Assembly (NCBI GenBank): GCA_036490215.1
Contig: DASXEH010000036.1
Span: forward strand, 186,001-250,000
DNA from: JASHSH01 sp036490215
GTDB taxonomy: Bacteria > Pseudomonadota > Alphaproteobacteria > Rhodospirillales > Magnetospirillaceae
Length of the DNA stretch: 64,000 nucleotides
Direction of reading: 5' to 3'
A program made the position numbers and the translations under genes. This document shows positions 54,184 to 61,483 of this stretch, one piece after another. Every line of letters begins with the position of its first letter. The stretch's first letter is position 1. A model generated the notes under the pieces. That model saw nothing but the letters and a program-made list of their open reading frames with translations. It was not told the DNA's origin and did not search any database.

Positions 54184-55653
54184 TTATCGTGGATAGTATG
54201 GCGGCAGGTTGGCGTCGACATTCACCCAGACCGACTTGGCCTCGGTGTAGTCGTGCATCGCCTCGAATCCCATCTCGCGGCCATAGCCCGAGCCGCGCAC
54301 GCCGCCGAAGGGCGAGCCGGGATTGACGCGCTTGTAGCAATTGATCCAGACCATGCCGCTGACCATGTTGCGCGCGACGCGATGGGCACGCGGCAGGTTC
54401 TGGGTCCAGAGCCCGCCGCCGAGGCCATACTCGGTGCTGTTGGCGATGCCCACCACCTCTTCCTCGTCCTCGAAGGTGGAGACGGTAACGAAGGGGCCGA
54501 ACACCTCTTCCTGGCAGACGCGATCGGTGTATTTCGCACGTACCACGGTCGGCTCGACGTAATAGCCTTGCGACAGTTCCTCTTTCTGCGGCGAGCGGCC
54601 GCCGGTCAGGATCTCGCCGCCCTCGTCGCGCGCGATTTTGCAATAGGCCAGCACGCGGTCGCGATGCATGGCCGAGGTGAGCGGCCCCATCTCGGTGTCG
54701 GCCTCAAGCGGGTTGCCGACCTTGATCGACTTGGCGAGGCCGATGAACTTCTCGAGGAACTGATCGGCGATCTTTTCATGCAGCAGCAGCCGCGAGCCCG
54801 CGATACAGGCCTGGCCCTGATTGTGGAAGATCGCGAAAGCCGAGCCGCCGACCGCCGCCGGGATATTCGCGTCGTCGAACACGATATTCGCGCCCTTGCC
54901 GCCCAGCTCCATCTGCAGGCGCTTGAGATTACCCGCCGAGGCCTGGATCACCTTGCGGCCCGTGGCCGTCGATCCGGTGAACGCGACCTTGTGGATGCCG
55001 GGATGTTCGGCAATGCGCTGACCCGCCGTTTGGCCATAACCCGGCACGATGTTGATCACGCCATCGGGAAAGCCGACTTGCTTCGCCAGTTCGGCGATGC
55101 GCAAGGTCGAGAGCGGCGTCAGTTCGGAGGGCTTCATCACCACCGTGTTGCCGGCGGCCAGCGCGGGCCCCAGCTTCCACGAGGTGAACATCAACGGGAA
55201 GTTCCACGGCACGATCTGCCCGACCACGCCGATCGGATCGCGCGTGACGTAGTTGAGGAACCCCTTCTCTACCGGCACCACACTGCCCTGTACCTTGTCC
55301 GCCATGCCGCCGAAGTAGCGGTAGGTGACGGCGGTGCGCGGCACGTCGAGATTGCGGGTATCTCGCAGCGGATGCCCGGTATCGATCGATTCCAGCTTCG
55401 CGAGATTTTCGGCATCGGCCTCGATCGCATCGGCCAGTTTCAGTAGCAGCCGGCCGCGATCCATCGCGGCCATGCTCGACCACGCCGGAAAAGCCTTCGT
55501 GGCCGCCTCGACCGCGCGGTCCACATCGGCCTCACGCGCCTCGGCGATCTCGGTCAGCACGCTCCCGTCATGCGGATTGACGACGGGAATGCGATGGCCG
55601 CCGATGGCGTCGACGAATGCGCCACCAATGAACAACTGATTCCGATACGACAT
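54184..55653 (-). CDS. hapE: 4-hydroxymuconic semialdehyde dehydrogenase (ALDH family)
   Basis: A 489-aa NAD(P)-dependent aldehyde dehydrogenase. The N-terminus is NQLFIGGAFVDAIGGHRIPV. VPWNFPLMFTSWKLGPALAA lies near 150-170, the cofactor loop FTGSTATGRKV near 230, the catalytic Glu in LQMELGGKGANIV near 253 and the catalytic Cys in NQGQACIAGSRL near 287. Its position 13 bp after hapD, as in known hydroquinone clusters, points to oxidation of 4-hydroxymuconic semialdehyde to maleylacetate. The ATG at 55653 begins at the family N-terminus. Confidence 0.85.
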   Translation of the reverse strand: MSYRNQLFIGGAFVDAIGGHRIPVVNPHDGSVLTEIAEAREADVDRAVEAATKAFPAWSSMAAMDRGRLLLKLADAIEADAENLAKLESIDTGHPLRDTRNLDVPRTAVTYRYFGGMADKVQGSVVPVEKGFLNYVTRDPIGVVGQIVPWNFPLMFTSWKLGPALAAGNTVVMKPSELTPLSTLRIAELAKQVGFPDGVINIVPGYGQTAGQRIAEHPGIHKVAFTGSTATGRKVIQASAGNLKRLQMELGGKGANIVFDDANIPAAVGGSAFAIFHNQGQACIAGSRLLLHEKIADQFLEKFIGLAKSIKVGNPLEADTEMGPLTSAMHRDRVLAYCKIARDEGGEILTGGRSPQKEELSQGYYVEPTVVRAKYTDRVCQEEVFGPFVTVSTFEDEEEVVGIANSTEYGLGGGLWTQNLPRAHRVARNMVSGMVWINCYKRVNPGSPFGGVRGSGYGREMGFEAMHDYTEAKSVWVNVDANLPPYYPR

Positions 55654-55666
55654 CCGACGATGCCGC

Positions 55667-56659
55667 TCAGAACTCGACCGGATAGACCGGGATCGCGTTG
55701 GTGGCGTGTAGCTTGGCGATGTTGGGGTTGGTGTTTTCCCACACCAGCAGCATCGAACGCTTCGGCGAATAGCCCTGATGACGGATATCGGCCGGCATCG
55801 CCGCAATGTCGCCCGCCTTCATCACCACCTTGGCGCGCGGCTTGCCCGTGTTCTTGTCCTCGACATCCCACAGGATGTAATCGGAAAGCTGCAAGAACCA
55901 TTCGACGCGATCGTTCCCGTGCTTGATCGGCAGGATGTATTCCTCGCTGGTCGGGCAGAACAGGCTCGACTTGCACACCGATGTCACCGACGGATTCCAT
56001 GTGACGTCGGAGCGCGACAGATGCGCAAACAGGTTGAAGCCGTGCACCTGGCTTTCATAGCCCTTCTCCGCGTGGATCTCAGGCTGGCTCTGGTCGACAT
56101 CGGCGAAGGCGCGATTGACCGGATAGCCGTTGCCATCATTGCGCACCGGCGTGTCGCCCGGCAGGCCGACCATGCGGCGCGACACTTGGCGCTCGCGATT
56201 GATCGCCGCCATGTTGTTGCCGTGCTTGGGGCCCAGCCAATCATTCGTCGTCTCGGCCGGCGCGGCGAAGGGATCGAAGCCTTCGTTCGTCCAATCGGCC
56301 AGGATCGCCTTGAACGTCTCCATGATCACCGGCGTGTCGAAAGTCTCGGTGAGGTTCAGGCCCTGGCTCTTGAAGGTCTCGTTGAACGAGCCGGCGAACA
56401 TCTCGACCTGGCCGTAGAGATTGTTGGTGCCGAAGACGTGGTCGAAGTTCACCTGGTAGTAGAAGAAGCCCCAGGCCACATCGCGCATCATCGCGCGCAG
56501 GAAGGCGTCGGCCGACATGTAGTGGGTCATCGGACCTTTCTTCGACTTCCACTCGATGTAGACGAAGTACTCGTCGCGCCGGAATTTGAAGCTGCCGAGC
56601 TCGAACGACTTGTAGCCGGTTTTATTGCTGGCGTTGGTGGCGTTGACCACGACGTTCAT
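55667..56659 (-). CDS. hapD: Hydroquinone 1,2-dioxygenase large subunit
   Basis: A 330-aa large, iron-binding subunit of the two-component Fe(II) dioxygenase that cleaves hydroquinone to 4-hydroxymuconic semialdehyde. IKHGNDRVEWF supplies His247, Asn249 and Glu253, and DIRHQGYSPKRS supplies His294. The spacing 0/+2/+6/+47 equals that of the His-Asn-Glu-His site I recall for the Pseudomonas PnpCD enzyme. Other conserved stretches are KGPMTHYMSADAFLRAMMRD and FFYYQVNFDHVFGTNN. It lies 66 bp downstream of the small-subunit gene. This family is distinct from intradiol and LigB-type dioxygenases. Confidence 0.88.
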   Translation of the reverse strand: MNVVVNATNASNKTGYKSFELGSFKFRRDEYFVYIEWKSKKGPMTHYMSADAFLRAMMRDVAWGFFYYQVNFDHVFGTNNLYGQVEMFAGSFNETFKSQGLNLTETFDTPVIMETFKAILADWTNEGFDPFAAPAETTNDWLGPKHGNNMAAINRERQVSRRMVGLPGDTPVRNDGNGYPVNRAFADVDQSQPEIHAEKGYESQVHGFNLFAHLSRSDVTWNPSVTSVCKSSLFCPTSEEYILPIKHGNDRVEWFLQLSDYILWDVEDKNTGKPRAKVVMKAGDIAAMPADIRHQGYSPKRSMLLVWENTNPNIAKLHATNAIPVYPVEF

Positions 56660-56725
56660 GGGAACCTCCTCGACTTCGATGCGACTCTTGCTGTCGATAT
56701 GGATGCGGCGATCGGCATCTGACGC

Positions 56726-57223
56726 TCAGGTCAGGCAGATGTCTTTCCACTTGTAGATGGTGTTCTCGCCTGCCAGCGCCTGCTGCAGCACCACGCCGGT
56801 CTTGCGCGCGCGGAACTGATAGGCCGCATTGGCGGGCAGCAGCGCCTGATGGCCGCGCTTCAACACCACATGGCCCATCGTCTTGCCATTGGGATCGGCC
56901 TTCAGCGTGACATTGCCTTCGCTCTTGGCGGGCGCGCGCTGGTCCTGGCCGATATCGATGAAATGAACCTCGACCTCGCCATCCATCACGAGTGCGAACT
57001 CGTCATGGGCGCAGGTGTACCAGGGCGAAGTGCCCTCGGCGCGAATCGCCTCGATCAGGTTTTCCTGGTTCTTGCCGACCGCGACCTTCTCGTAGGGCTT
57101 CGACTTCGCCGCGACTTCGAACACGTTCGAGAACGCATAGTTCGTCGGCTTGTCGTTGATGATTTCGATATGGCCCTTCTCGTAGTTGTCGAGCGAGCCG
57201 AACACCGTCTCGAAACGACTCAT
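56726..57223 (-). CDS. hapC: Hydroquinone 1,2-dioxygenase small subunit
   Basis: A 165-aa cupin-like small subunit (about 19 kDa, the usual size). SRFETVFGSLDNYEKGHIEI starts the protein. WYTCAHDEFALVMDGEVEVHF is a cupin strand pair, and GHQALLPANAAYQFRA a later one. The ATG at 57223 follows GGGGAGGA by 7 nt; the long open frame before it is upstream regulatory DNA. A consensus-like promoter lies about 90-120 bp upstream, making hapC the first gene of the hydroquinone operon. Confidence 0.85.
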   Translation of the reverse strand: MSRFETVFGSLDNYEKGHIEIINDKPTNYAFSNVFEVAAKSKPYEKVAVGKNQENLIEAIRAEGTSPWYTCAHDEFALVMDGEVEVHFIDIGQDQRAPAKSEGNVTLKADPNGKTMGHVVLKRGHQALLPANAAYQFRARKTGVVLQQALAGENTIYKWKDICLT

Positions 57224-57316
57224 CGCGTGGTCCTCCCCAGGCCCAACTTCGAACGCCAGCTTCGGATCGGGTTTCTTATTTTGTGCGTTTATCGCCCGTC
57301 CGTGCGATTGACGATC

Positions 57317-57345
57317 ATAGTAGGAAGGCATCCAAAACCTGTCAA
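57317..57345 (-). promoter_or_regulatory. Sigma70-type promoter of the hydroquinone operon
   Basis: On the minus strand a perfect TTGACA (57345-57340) and TACTAT (57322-57317) are separated by exactly 17 bp. The implied start near 57310 leaves a leader of roughly 85 bases before hapC. It lies between the doxX terminator and hapC. Confidence 0.75.
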
Positions 57346-57372
57346 CGCGATTCAATTGTGCAGAGCCGAACG

Positions 57373-57402
57373 AAAACGGCGGCGCCCTTGCGAACGCCGC
57401 CG
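57373..57402 (-). terminator. Rho-independent terminator after doxX
   Basis: On the minus strand an 8-bp stem CGGCGGCG/CGCCGCCG with a 10-base loop is followed by TTTTCGTT. It separates the iclR-doxX transcript from the hap operon. Confidence 0.75.
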
Positions 57403-57428
57403 TCACAAAGATCGTATCCGCTACGGTT

Positions 57429-57872
57429 CTATTTGCGATCGAGGATCCGGCCCAGGTTGATCGCGCCCGGCCCCTGCACGTTGAGGAACAACAGACCACC
57501 GACGATCGTCACGTTCTTCATGAACTGGATCGTCTGTTCCAGCGCCTGATCAGCTGCCACCGACCAGAAGTGGTGAACCAGAAGAGCCGTAAGGATCGTG
57601 TGCACGATGATGCCGAGCACGGCCAAACGGAACAGCACACCGAAGAACAGCGCGAGACCGCCACCCAGCTCGATGATGATCTCGATCACGGTGAAGAGTT
57701 CAGGCACCGGAAGACCGAGGCTGCCGATATAGCCGCTCATGCCGCCAAAATTCATCACCTTGCCGATGCCGCTCCAGATGAAGATCAGGCTGACCAGCAC
57801 GCGGCCGATCAACAGCAGCGCGTCTTTCGAGATAAATTTGTCGAGTGCACCGATTTCATTGTTCGATTGCAT
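57429..57872 (-). CDS. DoxX-family membrane protein
   Basis: A 147-aa inner-membrane protein with four hydrophobic helices (LLLIGRVLVSLIFIWSGIGK at the N-terminus, a hallmark of DoxX-like proteins; then FTVIEIIIELGGGLALFFGV). DoxX family members are linked to quinol oxidation or redox stress in some organisms. A link to quinone or hydroquinone handling is attractive here but unproven. It is 24 bp downstream of the IclR gene on the same strand, and is closed by a terminator. Confidence 0.85.
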   Translation of the reverse strand: MQSNNEIGALDKFISKDALLLIGRVLVSLIFIWSGIGKVMNFGGMSGYIGSLGLPVPELFTVIEIIIELGGGLALFFGVLFRLAVLGIIVHTILTALLVHHFWSVAADQALEQTIQFMKNVTIVGGLLFLNVQGPGAINLGRILDRK

Positions 57873-57896
57873 TGTTGCCTCCCATCGAAAGTCTGC

Positions 57897-58685
57897 TTAC
57901 GCAACGCGGCGTAGTGCATCCTGAGCCGCTTTGAGATGCGGCAGCATATTGCTAACCATCGCGTCGACACTGGCACGGCCGGCCTGGGCGCTGACGTTGA
58001 TGGCCGCAACCATCACGCCGCGCTTGTCGTAGACCGGCACCGACATCGAGCGCAGGCCGAGTTCGAGTTCCTCGTCGACCAGTGAGTAGCCTTTGGTTCG
58101 CGCGTCCTCCAAGGCAGCCACGATCTCCGCGCGCGTTGCCTTGGTCTTCGGCGTCAGCGCCTTCAACTCGACATGCGAGAAGTAGCGGTCCAATGCTTCC
58201 GTCGTTAGATCAGCCAGGAGAATGCGCCCGAGCGAGGTGCAATAGGCCGGCAGGCGCGTGCCCACTGCCAAGCCAATCGACATGATGCGGCGCGTGGCCG
58301 CGCGCGCGATATAGACGATCTCGGTATCGTCGAGAATCGCCGACGAACACGACTCCTGCGTCGCCGCGGAAATCTGTTCGAGATAAGGCTGCACCATCGC
58401 CGGCAACCCGGTGGACGACAGATAGGCATGGCCGAGACGCAGGATGCGCGGCATCAGCGAGAAGAACTTGCCGTCGAAGGCGGCGTAGTCGAGCTTGGTC
58501 AGCGTCAGCAGATAGCGTCGCGCCGCCGCCCGCGTCAGACCGGTGATGCGCGCAACATCGCTGACCGACAGACGAGGCCGCGTCTCATCGAACGCCTCAA
58601 TCACCGCGAGACCCTTTTCTAGTCCGGCGATCAGGTCGCGGTCGGGAATTTCGATCGGGCCCGGCTGCACGTTCATGCATGTCAT
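57897..58685 (-). CDS. IclR-family regulator, PcaR/PobR-like
   Basis: A 262-aa transcription factor. The N-terminal winged helix reads LEKGLAVIEAFDETRPRLSV, then DVARITGLTRAAARRYLLTL; this exact style is typical of PcaR/PcaU/PobR. The C-terminal effector domain includes YCTSLGRILLADL and a late RSMSVPVYDKRGVMVAAINV. It diverges from the 3-oxoadipyl-CoA thiolase gene and lies upstream of the hap operon, so it probably responds to 3-oxoadipate or a related aromatic metabolite. The start may be at 58685 or three codons later. Confidence 0.9.
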   Translation of the reverse strand: MTCMNVQPGPIEIPDRDLIAGLEKGLAVIEAFDETRPRLSVSDVARITGLTRAAARRYLLTLTKLDYAAFDGKFFSLMPRILRLGHAYLSSTGLPAMVQPYLEQISAATQESCSSAILDDTEIVYIARAATRRIMSIGLAVGTRLPAYCTSLGRILLADLTTEALDRYFSHVELKALTPKTKATRAEIVAALEDARTKGYSLVDEELELGLRSMSVPVYDKRGVMVAAINVSAQAGRASVDAMVSNMLPHLKAAQDALRRVA

Positions 58686-58696
58686 CCAAAGTTCGG

Positions 58697-58706
58697 TGTG
58701 CGCACA
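58697..58706. promoter_or_regulatory. Candidate IclR-type operator in the divergent regulator/thiolase region
   Basis: A perfect 10-bp palindrome TGTGCGCACA lies 11 bp upstream of the regulator start, with related GTTCGGTG and AATCGCAC sequences nearby. PcaU/PobR-type regulators bind short palindromes plus direct repeats in such gaps. The role is inferred from position. Confidence 0.4.
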
Positions 58707-58791
58707 ATGTACACTAATCGCACTTGACTTGCGATAGGCCTGCCGCCAGCCTCCGCGGACTTCGAATTCAGGTTCCAAGAGGCAGGACTCC

Positions 58792-59991
58792 ATGGCCGAA
58801 GTCTTCATCTGCGACGCGATCCGCACACCCATCGGGCGCTATGCCGGCGCGCTTTCGAAAATGCGCACGGACGATCTGGCCGCGGCGCCGATTAAAGCGC
58901 TGATGGCGCGCAATCCGAAGATCGATTGGGCCGCTATCGATGAAGTCACCTATGGCTGTGCCAACCAAGCCGGCGAGGACAATCGCAATGTCGCGCGCAT
59001 GGCAGTGCTGCTGGCCGGCCTGCCCGAGACCGTGCCAGGCGTGACGGTGAATCGCCTCTGCGCTTCGGGTCTTGAAGCGGTGGCAACGCTGGCACGCGCG
59101 ATTAAAGCGGGTGAAATGGATTTCTGCATCGCCGGCGGCGTCGAGAGCATGTCGCGCTCGCCGATGGTGATGGGCAAGGCCGAAGAGGCCTTCTCGCGCA
59201 AGGCCGAGATGTACGACACCACGCTCGGCTGGCGTTTCGTCAATCCGGCGATGCATGCGCGCTATGGCACCGACGCAATGTTCGAAACAGCCGAGAACAT
59301 CGCCACGGAAACCAAGATCAGCCGCGAGGCGCAGGATGCCTTCGCCCTGCGCTCGCAACAGCGCGCAGCCGCAGCGATCGCCAACGGATTCTTTGCCGAG
59401 GAAATCGTCGCGATCGATGTGCCTGCTGGCAAAGCGATCGTGAAGGTCGAGAAAGACGAGCAGCCGCGGTCCGACTCGACACTCGATGGCCTCGCCAAAT
59501 TGCGTCCGATGAAGAAAGATGGCTGCGTTACAGCCGGCAACTCATCGGGCGTCAACGATGGCGCGGCGGCCCTGATCCTGGCGAATGAGACCGCGATCAA
59601 GCAGCACGGACTGACACCGCGTGCGCGCATCATCGGTGCTGCGAGCGCCGCCGTCGCACCGCGCGTTATGGGTTACGGCCCCGTCCCCGCGACCAAGAAA
59701 CTGTGCGCACGCACGGGTCTCAAGGTTTCCGATTTCGACGCGATCGAGATCAATGAGGCTTTCGCGGTTCAGGTTCTGGCCTGCCTCGACGGACTCGAGC
59801 TGCCACAAGATGCCGCACATGTGAACGCCAATGGCGGTGCGATCGCGCTCGGCCATCCGCTCGGCATGTCGGGGGCACGCCTGGCGATGACGGTCACGCA
59901 CCGCCTCGAAAAAGAAGGCGGCAAGCGCGGTCTGGCTACGCTTTGCGTTGGCGTCGGCCAGGGGTTGGCTGTGGCGGTAGAGAGAGTCTGA
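58792..59991 (+). CDS. pcaF: 3-oxoadipyl-CoA thiolase
   Basis: A 399-aa thiolase that splits 3-oxoadipyl-CoA into succinyl-CoA and acetyl-CoA. FICDAIRTPIGRYAGALSKM is the PcaF-type start. The acyl-accepting Cys is in VNRLCASGLEAVATLARAIK near residues 85-104. The C-terminal INEAFAVQ, NANGGAIALGHPLGMSGAR (His) and LCVGVGQGLAV (Cys) complete the active site. It diverges from the IclR regulator and supplies the last step for the catIJ product. Confidence 0.95.
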   Translation: MAEVFICDAIRTPIGRYAGALSKMRTDDLAAAPIKALMARNPKIDWAAIDEVTYGCANQAGEDNRNVARMAVLLAGLPETVPGVTVNRLCASGLEAVATLARAIKAGEMDFCIAGGVESMSRSPMVMGKAEEAFSRKAEMYDTTLGWRFVNPAMHARYGTDAMFETAENIATETKISREAQDAFALRSQQRAAAAIANGFFAEEIVAIDVPAGKAIVKVEKDEQPRSDSTLDGLAKLRPMKKDGCVTAGNSSGVNDGAAALILANETAIKQHGLTPRARIIGAASAAVAPRVMGYGPVPATKKLCARTGLKVSDFDAIEINEAFAVQVLACLDGLELPQDAAHVNANGGAIALGHPLGMSGARLAMTVTHRLEKEGGKRGLATLCVGVGQGLAVAVERV

Positions 59992-60003
59992 TCATTCTTG
60001 ATT

Positions 60004-60100
60004 GTCACCCCGAACAAGCGAAGCGCGATCCGGGCCAGGGGAGCCGCACATTCTGCGGCCCTGGATTCCGGCTTTCCGCGATGCTTCGGCCGGAATGACG
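60004..60100. repeat. Dispersed palindromic repeat, family C/B-related
   Basis: GTCACCCCGAACAAGCGAAG at the left and CCGGAATGACGG at the right with internal TCCGGGCCAGGG and CCCTGGATTCCGG. It resembles the copy at 22137 in its start and family B in its middle. It lies between the convergent pcaF and pobA genes. Confidence 0.65.
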
Positions 60101-60107
60101 GTTTTAG

Positions 60108-61277
60108 TCAGAGTGGCAGCCCGACGTAATTCTCGGCCAGCGCCGCTTGGGCCGATTTCGAACTCGCGAGGTAATCGAGCTCGGCAAGCTGCATCATCCC
60201 GCCGAATTCACCGGTCTCGGGGAAACGGTGCAGCAGCCCCGTCATCCACCACGAGAACCGCTCGGCCTTCCAGATGCGGCGTAGGCAGCGCTCGGAATAG
60301 ATGTCGAGGCTGCGGCTGCTGTTCTGCTTGTAGTGCTCGATCAGCGCATTGGAGAGGTAGTGCACATCTGACGCGGCCAGGTTGAGCCCCTTGGCGCCGG
60401 TCGGCGGCACAATATGCGCTGCGTCGCCCGCCAGGAACATACGGCCGAAGCGCATGGGTGTTGCAACGAAGCTGCGCAACGGCGCGATGCTCTTTTCGAT
60501 CGACGGCCCCCGCTCCATCTTGGCCGCCGCTTCCGGCCCCAAGCGCACACCGAGTTCATCCCAGATCTTCTCGTCGGGCCACTTCTCGATATCTTCGTCA
60601 GCCGCCACCTGAATGTAATACCGGCTCAGCGCCATGGAGCGCATGCTGGCCAGCGCGAAGCCGTTATCGTGTCGCGCGTAGATCAGCTCATGCGACACCG
60701 GCACAGTGCGTGAGAGAATGCCGAGCCAGCCGAACGGATAGACGCGCTCATAGGTCTTGATCTTGTCGGACGCGACGCTGCGCCGGCACACACCGTGATA
60801 GCCATCGCAACCGGCGATGAAGTCGCATTCGAGCTCCTTCTCCTCGCCTCGGTGGCGATAGCGGATGCGCGGCTTGTCGGTGCCGATATCTTCGATGCCG
60901 ATCGCCTCTGCTTCATAGAGCACGGTGCCGCCGGCCGCCTGGCGCGCATCCATCAGATCGTGTGTCACCTCGGTCTGGCCATAGATCATCACGCTCGACC
61001 CGACCAGCGACTGGAAGTTCACATGATGCCGTTCGCCCTTGAACGCGATCTCGATGCCTTCATGCACCAGACCTTCGCGGCGCATGCGCGCGCCGACACC
61101 GGCCTTTTCCAGCATCGTCACGGTGCCTTGTTCGAGCACACCAGCGCGAATGCGGCTGAGTACATATTCTTGGCTACGATGTTCGAGGACGACGGACGCA
61201 ATGCCCTGCAGATGCAACAATTGGGACAACAGCAGTCCCGCTGGACCTGCTCCGACAATGCCGACCTGTGTGCGCAT
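60108..61277 (-). CDS. pobA: 4-hydroxybenzoate 3-monooxygenase
   Basis: A 389-aa FAD-dependent hydroxylase that converts 4-hydroxybenzoate to protocatechuate with NADPH and oxygen. VGIVGAGPAGLLLSQLLHLQ is the FAD loop, SRIRAGVLEQGTV and YGQTEVTHDLMDARQAAG are PobA-specific, and FIAGCDGYHGVCRRS is the DG motif. FLAGDAAHIVPPTGAKGLNL is the second FAD motif, and KAERFSWWMTGLLHRFPETG closes the protein. No protocatechuate dioxygenase (pcaGH) is in the window, so its product must be handled elsewhere. Confidence 0.95.
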   Translation of the reverse strand: MRTQVGIVGAGPAGLLLSQLLHLQGIASVVLEHRSQEYVLSRIRAGVLEQGTVTMLEKAGVGARMRREGLVHEGIEIAFKGERHHVNFQSLVGSSVMIYGQTEVTHDLMDARQAAGGTVLYEAEAIGIEDIGTDKPRIRYRHRGEEKELECDFIAGCDGYHGVCRRSVASDKIKTYERVYPFGWLGILSRTVPVSHELIYARHDNGFALASMRSMALSRYYIQVAADEDIEKWPDEKIWDELGVRLGPEAAAKMERGPSIEKSIAPLRSFVATPMRFGRMFLAGDAAHIVPPTGAKGLNLAASDVHYLSNALIEHYKQNSSRSLDIYSERCLRRIWKAERFSWWMTGLLHRFPETGEFGGMMQLAELDYLASSKSAQAALAENYVGLPL

Positions 61278-61483
61278 ACCGCCCTCGTCTCCTCGCGCTC
61301 GGCCGTTGGTTCACATTCAAACCAAGCGGCCTATCCTATCCATGACGAATCGGTGGGGCGGCGTCTACTGCAATTGTATCCAATCAGAACGGCGTATCTT
61401 CGGCGCGATGCGAAACTGCCGCAGATTTTGGCGTGATGGCCTCGTGCATTGGGCCGGGGCTCGATACGTCTTCGTAAATTGTT

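Noticed and set aside
53347..55446. A 699-codon open frame on the plus strand
   Set aside because: It is antisense to catI and the aldehyde dehydrogenase, both of which have complete catalytic motifs; its composition is shadow-like.
60108..61277. 4-hydroxybenzoate 1-hydroxylase (hydroquinone-forming) in place of PobA
   Set aside because: It would fit the hydroquinone operon, but the sequence follows bacterial PobA (3-hydroxylase) closely throughout.
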